Source: Pseudomonadota bacterium (GTDB lineage Bacteria; Pseudomonadota; Gammaproteobacteria; Pseudomonadales; UBA5518). Taken from it: DNA of 6,911 nt. Positions 1-5,040 of this stretch are shown in pieces; positions within the stretch are counted from its first letter, which is position 1, and each line of letters begins with the position of its first letter. A program made the position numbers and the translations under genes. The notes under the pieces are model-generated. The model worked only from the letters and a program-made list of their open reading frames with translations, ran no database searches and had not been told where the DNA came from. Location: positions 1 through 6,911 of the forward strand of contig JAKJFB010000155.1 of the NCBI GenBank assembly GCA_022705125.1, read 5' to 3'.

Positions 1-926
1 GGGGTAATGATATCAACGGCGTCGCGGGCTTCGGCGATGGCGCTGGACAGGGTGGCGGGGCGGATGCGGTGGCCGGGGGCGGCGCGGCCGGTGTGGGTGC
101 TGTGGTGCAGGAGGTACGGCGACACGCAGGCGTCGCGGCAGCGCGTGATGACTTCTTCGAGGGACAGACCGATCGCGTCGAGGCGCAGCCCGAGGTGTAG
201 CGCGACGCGGGCGCCGGTCTTGCCCTGCACGACGCAGAGCCGACCGTCGACGATGTCGCGGAAGCGCATCTCGCGCAGATCCTCGCGCCGCTGGCCGGTC
301 AGGATCGCGAGTTCGAGCAGCCGCGTTGCCCACGGCGGCTGATGCTCGCTGCTCCAGCGGTGCATCGCCTGCCAGTGCTCCAGCGTCAGGCGGGCGCGCT
401 GGACGGTGACGCGCACGGAGCGGGTGGCGGCGACCGGGTCGGCGGTGCACCAGCCGGCGGCGATCGCGCTGCGGAACAGGTCGCCGAGCAGGGAGCGCAG
501 CACGGCGGCGGTGCGCGGGTGCTCGGAGCGGATCGGGGCGAGCAGGTCGGCGATGTGCCGGGTGCTGATGCTGGCGATTGGCATGTTGCCGAGCGCGGCA
601 TCGACGCGGGCGAGGTAGCGGCCGTAGGCCTCGGCGGTGCCGGCAGCGAGCTGTCGGTCTGCGAGTTCGACGGCGAAGCGCTCTATCCACGCGCTCAGCG
701 TGTGCTCTGGCTCATCGCTCATGCGGTCGAGCAGCCGGGGCCGGTCGATGATGCCGGCGAGCGCCGCATTGGCTTCGACCGCCTCGGCGATGGCACGGGC
801 GCGGTCGGTGCCGAGCGTGTAGCGCTTGCCGGTGGTCGGGTTGCGGTAGCGGTAGTGCCCGCGGTCGAGGTACAGGTTCGGCGGCAGCTCGCGGTCGCTG
901 CGGCGTTTACGCGGTCGCGCGGCCAC
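1..926 (-). CDS. int: Lambda-family tyrosine recombinase (integrase), C-terminus cut by window edge
   Basis: Site-specific recombinase that integrates and, with Xis, excises the phage genome. 308 complete codons are visible. The N-terminus (residues 6-52) closely parallels the lambda Int arm-type DNA-binding domain, with the motifs LPPNLYLDRGHYRYRNP and TGKRYTLGTDRARAIAEA. A core-binding helical domain follows (about 75-170), then the start of the catalytic domain. Two catalytic residues are visible: Arg213 in TGQRRED and Lys236 in QGKTGAR, near lambda Arg212 and Lys235. The HxLR box, second His and nucleophilic Tyr would lie beyond position 1, about 50 residues away if the length matches lambda's 356. 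The start is GTG at 926-924, the only usable one after an in-frame TAG at 941-939. It overlaps the end of xis by 20 bases, an arrangement also seen in lambda. The family is certain; activity cannot be judged because the C-terminus is missing. Confidence 0.95.
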   Translation of the reverse strand, partial: MAARPRKRRSDRELPPNLYLDRGHYRYRNPTTGKRYTLGTDRARAIAEAVEANAALAGIIDRPRLLDRMSDEPEHTLSAWIERFAVELADRQLAAGTAEAYGRYLARVDAALGNMPIASISTRHIADLLAPIRSEHPRTAAVLRSLLGDLFRSAIAAGWCTADPVAATRSVRVTVQRARLTLEHWQAMHRWSSEHQPPWATRLLELAILTGQRREDLREMRFRDIVDGRLCVVQGKTGARVALHLGLRLDAIGLSLEEVITRCRDACVSPYLLHHSTHTGRAAPGHRIRPATLSSAIAEARDAVDIIT

Positions 927-1185
927 GGATGATCTCGGCTAGTCGGCGCGCCCGGGCTGGATCGGGCTGCGCGGCGGGATGGACGGCAGGCAGGGTAGCA
1001 GGCGCCGGGGCTGGTTCGTCGCCCGGCTGGTAGCAGGCGCCGGGCTCGACGAACCAGGTGCGGCCGTGTTTGCGGGCGGCCGGCTGTATGCGGCCGTCGC
1101 GCGCCCAGCGGCGCAGGGTGGCGAGGGCGGGGGCGTGCTCGCCGTAGGTGCGGGCGGCCCAGACGGTCAGGGGGATCAGGGTCAT
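907..1185 (-). CDS. xis: Excisionase (lambda Xis-like winged helix)
   Basis: A 92-residue recombination directionality factor that should bind the attachment-site arms, bend DNA and steer Int towards excision. The first 50 residues match the lambda Xis pattern: MTLIPLTVWAARTYG aligns with the lambda start, then TLRRWARDGRIQP is the recognition helix region, and KHGRTWFVEP is the wing. The tail is rich in Ala and Pro (DEPAPAPATLP) and ends in a basic helix (ARARRLAEIIRGR). It starts at ATG 1185, overlapping the stop of the PAPS-reductase gene as ATGA, and a GAGGGG purine stretch lies just upstream. It ends 20 bases inside int. Its position, size and motifs all agree. The Ala/Pro linker region contains an unusual direct and inverted repeat, described separately. 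Confidence 0.92.
   Translation of the reverse strand: MTLIPLTVWAARTYGEHAPALATLRRWARDGRIQPAARKHGRTWFVEPGACYQPGDEPAPAPATLPAVHPAAQPDPARARRLAEIIRGRATA
994..1057. repeat. 16-bp direct repeat interleaved with 11-bp inverted repeat inside xis
   Basis: The 16-mer ggtagcaggcgccggg occurs at 994-1009 and again, perfectly, at 1029-1044. Between and after these copies lie perfect 11-base inverted arms, ctggttcgtcg at 1011-1021 and cgacgaaccag at 1047-1057. The stem can be extended inward by cccgg (1022-1026) pairing with ccggg (1040-1044), leaving a two-base bulge. The order is therefore A-B-A-B'. The two copies of A are read in different frames in xis, so the repeat is not a repeated peptide. It could fold as an RNA hairpin in the xis-int message or be a record of a slippage duplication. 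Confidence 0.8.
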
Positions 1186-2162
1186 GCCGCCCCCTCACAC
1201 AGCCCGTAGCTGCTGGCGCACCCGCTGCTCGGCGCCAGCGCCTCCAGCAGGTCGAATTGCCGACCGCCGCGCGCGGTGCGCGACCACTCGACTACTGCGT
1301 GGACGCGATTCATGTCGAATGCCTCGCGATCCGTCTCCTGGCGCTCGATCTTGTGGAAAAACGACGTGAACCCGCGCTTGGCGGCGGCCGAAACCAGCCG
1401 CTCCCATTGCGCAATTCGCTCGAAGTGCTCAGGGAACCGGCGGGCGATCTCTGCGATCTCCGCCTTGCCGGCATTGATGCAGGGCATGCACCCGACCCGG
1501 CTCATCCCCTGCAGATACAGCGGATTCGGGCGAATGCCGCGGGATGCGCAGAAGGCGAACACCTGCGCCGCCGTCCAGTCGACGATCGGCCGGTACACGT
1601 CGAGCCGCGGCGCCAGCCGCTCGAAGCGCAGCGCGGACCGCCGGCGCTGCGACTCGTCCCTGCGCACGCCCTGCCAGCTCACGACGTGGCATCCGGCGTC
1701 GATCAGATCGATCTGGAACGACACAGCCGGATCGCGCTTCAAGCGCTCGGTGCAGAACTGCGCCGTGCGGCTCGGGAACCGGCCCTTGAGCATGCACAAA
1801 TCCAAAAACGGGTTCCCGCACGGCTGTAGCACCGCCAGTGCCTCGCGCTTACGCCGATTGCTCCAGCGCAGCCGCCGTCCGCGATCATCGCGCCCCGTGC
1901 GCTGGTCGCGCGCGATGAACATCCGCTTGCGGGCGAACTCGCCAGAGAAGTCGGCGCGCAGCCGCTCGATGCGCACGCCGAGCGCGCACTCCAGATAGGT
2001 CAGGTAGTCGTATACGGCCGCGTGCTCGTTGCCCGTGTCGCAGAAAATGGGCATGACGCGCTCGCGACCGAACCGCTCCAGCGCGATCAGCAGGGTGGCG
2101 GTCGAGTCCTTTCCGCCGGACACGCTGACGCAGTGAATGATGCCGTGCGCGAACTCATGCAT
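1182..2162 (-). CDS. PAPS-reductase-family PP-loop protein (adenine nucleotide alpha hydrolase fold)
   Basis: A 326-residue protein of the phosphoadenosine phosphosulfate reductase / DndC-like superfamily, which activates a substrate with ATP or a sulfonucleotide. Its substrate in phages is not established. Visible motifs are the PP-loop SGGKDST (residues 15-21), PIFCDTGNEH (a strand-2 acidic site), a Cys-containing QFCTERLKRDP box (about 135-145), SWQGVRRDESQRR, and a CxxC pair in GCMPC (Cys225, Cys228), which could bind a metal or Fe-S cluster. The tail has WSRTARGGRQFDL and GCASSYGLCE with two further Cys. ATG at 2162 is preferred over GTG at 2171 because AAGGTGA sits 5 bases upstream. The stop overlaps xis as ATGA. 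It is probably cytoplasmic and is the only intact member here; a tail-only relative lies at 3881-4039. A true assimilatory CysH role is unlikely in this setting. Confidence 0.88.
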   Translation of the reverse strand: MHEFAHGIIHCVSVSGGKDSTATLLIALERFGRERVMPIFCDTGNEHAAVYDYLTYLECALGVRIERLRADFSGEFARKRMFIARDQRTGRDDRGRRLRWSNRRKREALAVLQPCGNPFLDLCMLKGRFPSRTAQFCTERLKRDPAVSFQIDLIDAGCHVVSWQGVRRDESQRRRSALRFERLAPRLDVYRPIVDWTAAQVFAFCASRGIRPNPLYLQGMSRVGCMPCINAGKAEIAEIARRFPEHFERIAQWERLVSAAAKRGFTSFFHKIERQETDREAFDMNRVHAVVEWSRTARGGRQFDLLEALAPSSGCASSYGLCEGAA

Positions 2163-2167
2163 TGCAA

Positions 2168-2174
2168 TCACCTT
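2168..2174 (-). promoter_or_regulatory. Ribosome binding site deciding the PAPS-reductase start
   Basis: AAGGTGA on the minus strand, 5 bases before ATG 2162, overlaps the alternative GTG at 2171-2169. The spacing favours the ATG start, giving 326 residues rather than 329. Confidence 0.5.
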
Positions 2175-2248
2175 CGAACAGCCTCATTTGCCCCGGCACC
2201 ACCGAGGCCGGAGAACAAATGAAAGTGGCGGATTTCGACGGTGCTCAT
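2168..2248 (-). pseudogene. N-terminal stub of a C5 cytosine DNA methyltransferase, copy A
   Basis: A 26-codon ORF that begins like phage DNA (cytosine-5) methyltransferases. HFHLFSGLGG contains the motif I FxGxGG signature for S-adenosylmethionine binding. After this the sequence departs (AGANEAVRR) and stops at TGA 2170-2168. No motif IV Pro-Cys, no ENV motif and no target recognition domain exist anywhere downstream, so it cannot be an active methyltransferase. Its ATG overlaps the stop of the DUF6884 gene as ATGA, and its stop lies just before the PAPS-reductase gene. Its first 17 residues match copy B at 14 positions, and the DNA matches at 41 of 51 bases. It is most simply read as what remains after an internal deletion. 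A short leader peptide coupling translation to the next gene is possible. Confidence 0.6.
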
Positions 2249-2757
2249 GATTCGTCCTTCGTGCCGCGCGAGCTGCCCGTCGCTTCGACGATCATTGCTG
2301 CCAGTCGCTGCTTCTGCAGTCCGATCGCAAGCCCGGCGAGGGGCGTTTCGATTTCCAGCACGCCGCGCGATCGGAGTTCGGTCTCGACGTGCTCGCGGTA
2401 TTTCGCGCCTGCCAAAAGAACGCACCGCGCCGGATGCCCCACGCGGCGAAACAGCTCGATGACGCTTAGCCGCGCCCAGACCACGCGCGCGGTATCGCTC
2501 AGATCGGCAAGCGTCGTGTCATAGGGCGCGACGATCTGGCCGGGCAGCACGAGGTGATGCGCGGCGGACAGCACGGCCCAAGGCAACCCGGCCGACTCGG
2601 CCCAGCGCATGGCCAGCCGGAACAGGTCGCCGCGGTACAACTCGCGCGCCGGCGCCGGCGCGGAGGCCTTGCGTTTGCAGCAGGCGATCAGCACGGCGGC
2701 GTCGATGCGGCGCAGCGAGGGGCTGTGCAGTGCGTGCAGGGGCAGCGGGAGGGTCAC
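2245..2757 (-). CDS. DUF6884 family protein
   Basis: A 170-residue protein of unknown function that fits the DUF6884 family by motif order. It has a buried strand ending in ACCKRK (Cys26, Cys27, Lys28, Lys30), then ARELYRGDLFR (38-47), VLSAAHHLVLPGQ (62-74) and APYDTTL (77-83). These match the family's pattern of CxxxK, A-x-LY-x-S-x-LF, LSA-x-HGLL and PYD-x-TL. The family usually has HGLL where this protein has HHLV. The start is GTG at 2757, overlapping the upstream stop as GTGA. A longer reading from 2874 is open, but those residues are the shadow of the upstream gene. The family occurs in phages and mobile elements; its biochemical role is not known to me. It overlaps the methyltransferase stub as ATGA. 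Confidence 0.75.
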   Translation of the reverse strand: MTLPLPLHALHSPSLRRIDAAVLIACCKRKASAPAPARELYRGDLFRLAMRWAESAGLPWAVLSAAHHLVLPGQIVAPYDTTLADLSDTARVVWARLSVIELFRRVGHPARCVLLAGAKYREHVETELRSRGVLEIETPLAGLAIGLQKQRLAAMIVEATGSSRGTKDES

Positions 2758-3104
2758 GGCGCGGCCTGATTGTCCATTGCGGCCATCTCGGAGTGAGTGC
2801 AGACCATGCCATGACGTATTTCGATTCTCTGACATCCCTTCCCGCACGAAACACACAAGTGGATGTGATTGCACGGCGATCCGTCGTCCAGCGTGCCGCT
2901 GAAATGGAGCGGGTCGTCGCCAGCGTCATTTCCGCATGCGTCGCAGACGATGCTTCCGTCTGCAATGTGCTCGCGCAGCGAGTTAATCAGATCGGCCGCT
3001 AGATTCATGTCTGCGCGAGTTTCGCGCCCTTCCCGCCTGTACGGGCCTAGGCGCAATCTGTCGATCAGGCCGTTTGCGTCAACCGCCATCACCGTCTTTT
3101 TCAC
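2754..3104 (-). CDS. Small phage protein with zinc-ribbon-like cysteines
   Basis: A 116-residue protein I do not recognise by family. The C-terminal half has two CxxC knuckles, CDAC (Cys54, Cys57) and CVSC (Cys84, Cys87), with further Cys78, Cys91, Cys102 and several His, consistent with zinc binding. The N-terminal third is charged and helical. The start is GTG at 3104, with a perfect AAGGAGG Shine-Dalgarno 4 bases upstream, and it overlaps the previous stop as GTGA. Its codon choice is less GC-biased than the flanking genes. A role in nucleic acid or protein binding is inference only. Confidence 0.72.
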   Translation of the reverse strand: MKKTVMAVDANGLIDRLRLGPYRREGRETRADMNLAADLINSLREHIADGSIVCDACGNDAGDDPLHFSGTLDDGSPCNHIHLCVSCGKGCQRIEIRHGMVCTHSEMAAMDNQAAP

Positions 3105-3445
3105 TCAACCTCCTTCCGCGCCAAGTCCAGACGCGCCGGCGCGTTTTCCATAGTTTTTGTCGGACATTTATAGTTCTGCGCACACTTGCGGCATACCGGC
3201 GAGCGCACTGTGACAGCCTTGCCGCGCCTGTCCTCCGCCTGATACTCCATCACTTCGTCGCTTAACTCCTGTGGCGTCTGCCACAGCCCGCAGCGGCAGC
3301 ACTGAACCTGCTTTATGCCGGCCTTGTGCTGCACCTCGGCCCATTCGTGCCATTCCAAATATCCTTCCGGCGGCAAGTCGCCGGGCGCGTACGTGGCCTG
3401 CTCAAGAACGCATGCAACCTTATTCATCAGAACGGCACCCTTCAT
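3101..3445 (-). CDS. Small zinc-ribbon phage protein
   Basis: A 114-residue protein of no named family known to me. GYLEWHEWAEVQHKAG (residues 28-43) followed by CCRCGLWQTP (49-58) resembles a class of small phage proteins that place a WHEWA helix before a zinc ribbon. The second knuckle is CRKC (Cys85, Cys88), with an extra Cys94. The start ATG 3445 is preceded by GGAAAGGAAACTG, a good Shine-Dalgarno. ATG 3427 is a possible alternative that would remove six residues. It overlaps the following gene as GTGA and the preceding 41-residue ORF by 26 bases. A zinc-dependent binding role is inferred. Confidence 0.72.
   Translation of the reverse strand: MKGAVLMNKVACVLEQATYAPGDLPPEGYLEWHEWAEVQHKAGIKQVQCCRCGLWQTPQELSDEVMEYQAEDRRGKAVTVRSPVCRKCAQNYKCPTKTMENAPARLDLARKEVE
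3109..3115 (-). promoter_or_regulatory. Perfect Shine-Dalgarno inside the upstream gene
   Basis: AAGGAGG on the minus strand lies within the last codons of the upstream gene, 4 bases before GTG 3104. It fixes the GTG as the start and suggests independent strong initiation as well as coupling. Confidence 0.75.
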
Positions 3446-3545
3446 CAGTTTCCTTTCCGGCCACCAAGCCTAACTGGCGTTGGGCGTCATGGTTGCCAGT
3501 AGCGCAGCCTCGCGCCAGCAGCGGTCTGCGCTCATCGCTGGTCAT
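3420..3545 (-). CDS. 41-residue ORF of unknown function
   Basis: A hydrophilic peptide beginning MTSDERRPLLARG. Its ATG overlaps the stop of the upstream gene as ATGA, and its end runs 26 bases into the next gene. There are no recognisable motifs. The stop/start overlap and lack of an alternative in this stretch support it modestly. It may be only a spacer-level ORF or another deletion remnant. Confidence 0.4.
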   Translation of the reverse strand: MTSDERRPLLARGCATGNHDAQRQLGLVAGKETDEGCRSDE

Positions 3546-3748
3546 GGCTGTTCTCCATAACCCGCCTCGCCGCCGAATGCTTCGACCAGAGCAGGCAGAA
3601 GCTCTGCCAGTTCCAGCGTCATCAGCGCAAAGCGCGCGTCGAGTTCCTCGGCCAGCGTCTCGGCCTTCGTGTCGGCGAGGCTTTCCAGCACCACGTCGAG
3701 GAAACGCAGCCGGCGCACCGCGTGATCGTCGCCGAGCACGCAGGACAA
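3542..3748 (-). CDS. Acidic helical protein of unknown function, probably missing its N-terminus
   Basis: 68 codons from TTG 3748, with an open frame back to a TAG at 3793-3791 but no ATG or GTG upstream. The sequence is coding-like: nearly all third positions are G or C, and the peptide is balanced, with long amphipathic segments (AETLAEELDARFALMTLELA) and the motif LGDDHAVRRLRFLD. The upstream open stretch also looks coding (RLAIEWQERLS), so the true N-terminus may have been lost when this frame was joined to the methyltransferase stub near 3786-3790. The only purine-rich site before TTG is AGGAG at a very short spacing of 3 bases. The stop overlaps the next ORF as ATGA. The family is not recognised. 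It is either translated from the TTG or is a broken gene. Confidence 0.5.
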   Translation of the reverse strand: MSCVLGDDHAVRRLRFLDVVLESLADTKAETLAEELDARFALMTLELAELLPALVEAFGGEAGYGEQP

Positions 3749-3785
3749 GCGCTCCTGCCACTCGATGGCCAGCCGCGACGGCGGA

Positions 3786-3881
3786 GGCCTCTACGTCGAT
3801 TCCGCCCAGGCAGCGAAACCGCGCCTGCAGGCCGCCGAGGCCGGCGAACAGGTGGAAGTGGCGAACCTCGACGGTGGTCAT
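3786..3881 (-). pseudogene. N-terminal stub of a C5 cytosine DNA methyltransferase, copy B
   Basis: It begins MTTVEVRHFHLFAGLGG, with the FAGLGG motif I for S-adenosylmethionine binding, and continues with ARFRCLGGIDVEA, which fits the motif II acidic position (IDVD in relatives I recall). Compared with relatives, about a dozen residues appear missing between the two blocks. After about residue 32 the same frame stays open to 3420 but reads as an arginine-rich shadow of the acidic protein in another frame. The catalytic Pro-Cys and later motifs are absent, so no methylation activity is expected. Its ATG overlaps the previous stop as TAATG. It is a diverged second copy of the stub at 2168-2248. 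Confidence 0.6.
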
Positions 3882-4039
3882 TACGGATTCTCGCATAGCC
3901 CGTAGTTGCTCGCGCAGCCGGCGCTATCGGCTAGCTCTGCGAATAAGTCGAATTGTCTGCCGCCTCTGGTGGTCCTTGACCACTGCACAGCCACGTCGAT
4001 GCGGGTTCCGCCGACAGGCGTGCCGTGGTAGTGGATCAC
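3881..4039 (-). CDS. 52-residue chimeric ORF carrying a PAPS-reductase-type C-terminal tail
   Basis: Starting at GTG 4039, this short protein has two parts. Residues 1-17 (VIHYHGTPVGGTRIDVA) resemble the N-terminus of a phage HYHGTP protein type I recall. Residues 18-52 match the tail of the PAPS-reductase-like protein at 1182-2162, with 25 of 33 residues identical, including WSRT, RGGRQFDL, GCAS and YGLCE. It lacks the PP-loop and all core motifs. The codons differ from the intact gene and include rare AGG, AGA, TTA and CTA, so the copy is old or of separate origin. A GGAGG lies 4 bases before the GTG, and the start overlaps the previous stop as GTGA. It is either a deletion-made fusion or a small free-standing Cys module. 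Confidence 0.55.
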   Translation of the reverse strand: MIHYHGTPVGGTRIDVAVQWSRTTRGGRQFDLFAELADSAGCASNYGLCENP

Positions 4040-4140
4040 TCGGCCTCCGGCACTTCCGGCAGCGGCGTCCATTGCAGGCCGAGGATTGCGCGGACCATCG
4101 GCGCTGAGAACAGAATCGGTCGATCGTGCTGCACGCTCAT
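4036..4140 (-). pseudogene. 34-residue ORF, probable internally deleted phage gene
   Basis: The N-terminus (RPILFSAPMVRAIL) resembles the start of a much longer phage protein, often called morphogenetic or ASCH-like, that I recall as beginning RPILFSAPMVRALL and continuing into a KTQTRR segment. Here that segment is absent, and the ORF ends after a Pro-rich tail (WTPLPEVPEAE). GGGAGG lies 3 bases before the ATG. The family link comes from memory of one motif and needs a search. The ORF could still be expressed as a short peptide. Confidence 0.45.
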
Positions 4141-4143
4141 ATG

Positions 4144-4149
4144 CCTCCC
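4144..4149 (-). promoter_or_regulatory. Ribosome binding site for the 34-residue ORF
   Basis: GGGAGG on the minus strand lies 3 bases before ATG 4140 and just after the hairpin. The spacing is shorter than optimal. Confidence 0.4.
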
Positions 4150-4154
4150 TAAGC

Positions 4155-4184
4155 CACGGCCGGCCCCCGCAGGCGCCGGCCGTG
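4155..4184. terminator. GC-rich hairpin in the only real intergenic gap
   Basis: A perfect 10-base inverted repeat, cacggccggc at 4155-4164 and gccggccgtg at 4175-4184, encloses a 10-base loop. It lies directly after the stop of the DUF2303 gene on the minus strand. No T-run follows in that direction (the next bases read GCTTAGG), so it is not a standard intrinsic terminator. It may be an attenuator, an mRNA-stabilising 3' structure or a partial terminator separating the first gene block from the second. Confidence 0.5.
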
Positions 4185-4188
4185 TGAT

Positions 4189-5013
4189 TTACAGGCTGGC
4201 TTCGATCAGCCGGCCTTGGCCGATGGCTTCGCCGATGCGGGTTGCGATGCTGCGCACGGCGCGGTCCTTGACTTCGTGCGGGCGGATCATCTCGTACCAG
4301 AGCTTCAGGGATGGGCCGGTCAGGCGATACCGGAAACGGGCGATGATCTCGTCACGATCCTCGCCGCGGAACAGTTGCACGCCGAGGCGGATTTGACCGG
4401 GGATGGTCAGGTTCCCCTGTGCCCCGGCCCGGCCCTGCATGTTTTCCAGATACGTGAACTGCACCTGGCCGTTGTCCAGTCTGATCGCCTTGGAAAATGC
4501 AGCCTCCTTCTGGATGCTCAGCGTCTGTGCGATTTCCAGCATCTCCGCGCTGGGCGGGTCAATGATTTCCGTGGCCATGGATTCGACGAATTCGGCAAAC
4601 TGCTCCTGATCCATCGCCTTGCCGTTGGTTCCAGACCACTTGCCCCATTCCGGCGTTTCCGGAATGTCGTAGCAAATCCGGTGGTCCCGGAAAGCCGGTG
4701 TGCCGTTGGCCTCGTGGTAATCGATGATGCCGACGATTTTTGCCTTTTCGACATCGAAGAACGCCATCGAATGTTCAGTGGCGAACCGGGTCCAGTAGTC
4801 GATAAACGCGCTGGCGCACGTCGCATAGACGAAGCCTTCGATGCGCTGCGGCTTCTCGCGCAAGTGCTTGAGTTCCTGCAGTTGATATCCAGCAGGGACC
4901 AGCGCGAGCGGACAGCCGTTGATGTTTTCGAGGCGCAGTTCGCCGAGCTGGCGCCCGGCTTCGATCGCGGCGGCGATATCGCCGGGAATGCTGGAAATGG
5001 TTTGCTCAGGCAT
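4189..5013 (-). CDS. DUF2303 family phage protein (YfdQ-like)
   Basis: A 274-residue protein of the DUF2303 family, whose E. coli member is YfdQ of the CPS-53 prophage; the function is unknown. Family hallmarks are clear: an N-terminal region ending in RIEGFVYATCASAFIDYWTR, a central KIVGIIDYH strand, FRDHRICYDIPETPEWGKW, the acidic block DQEQFAEFVES, then RLDNGQVQFTYLENMQGRAG, LTIPGQIRLGVQLFRG and a C-terminal RFRYRLTG with LKLWYEMIRPH. It is full length for the family. The start ATG 5013 has CGGAG 7 bases upstream. It sits with the 116-residue protein immediately upstream, a pairing common in related phage early regions. Probably cytoplasmic. Confidence 0.9.
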   Translation of the reverse strand: MPEQTISSIPGDIAAAIEAGRQLGELRLENINGCPLALVPAGYQLQELKHLREKPQRIEGFVYATCASAFIDYWTRFATEHSMAFFDVEKAKIVGIIDYHEANGTPAFRDHRICYDIPETPEWGKWSGTNGKAMDQEQFAEFVESMATEIIDPPSAEMLEIAQTLSIQKEAAFSKAIRLDNGQVQFTYLENMQGRAGAQGNLTIPGQIRLGVQLFRGEDRDEIIARFRYRLTGPSLKLWYEMIRPHEVKDRAVRSIATRIGEAIGQGRLIEASL

Positions 5014-5040
5014 TTGGGTGCTCCGGTTGGTGGTGGTGGG

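Noticed and set aside
13..690. 225-codon minus-strand frame rich in Arg and Pro
   Set aside because: It is a shadow of int in another frame; the int frame has full lambda Int motifs.
342..932. 196-codon plus-strand frame rich in Gly and Ala
   Set aside because: It is antisense to int, with low-complexity composition and no motif.
2245..2874. Longer 209-residue form of the DUF6884 protein
   Set aside because: The added N-terminus overlaps the zinc-ribbon-like gene and lacks family similarity; GTG 2757 gives a GTGA overlap.
3420..3881. One continuous 153-codon gene from the methyltransferase stub to the 41-residue ORF
   Set aside because: The middle reads as an Arg-rich shadow, whereas another frame there encodes a balanced acidic protein with strong codon bias; the joined frame looks accidental, though not impossible.
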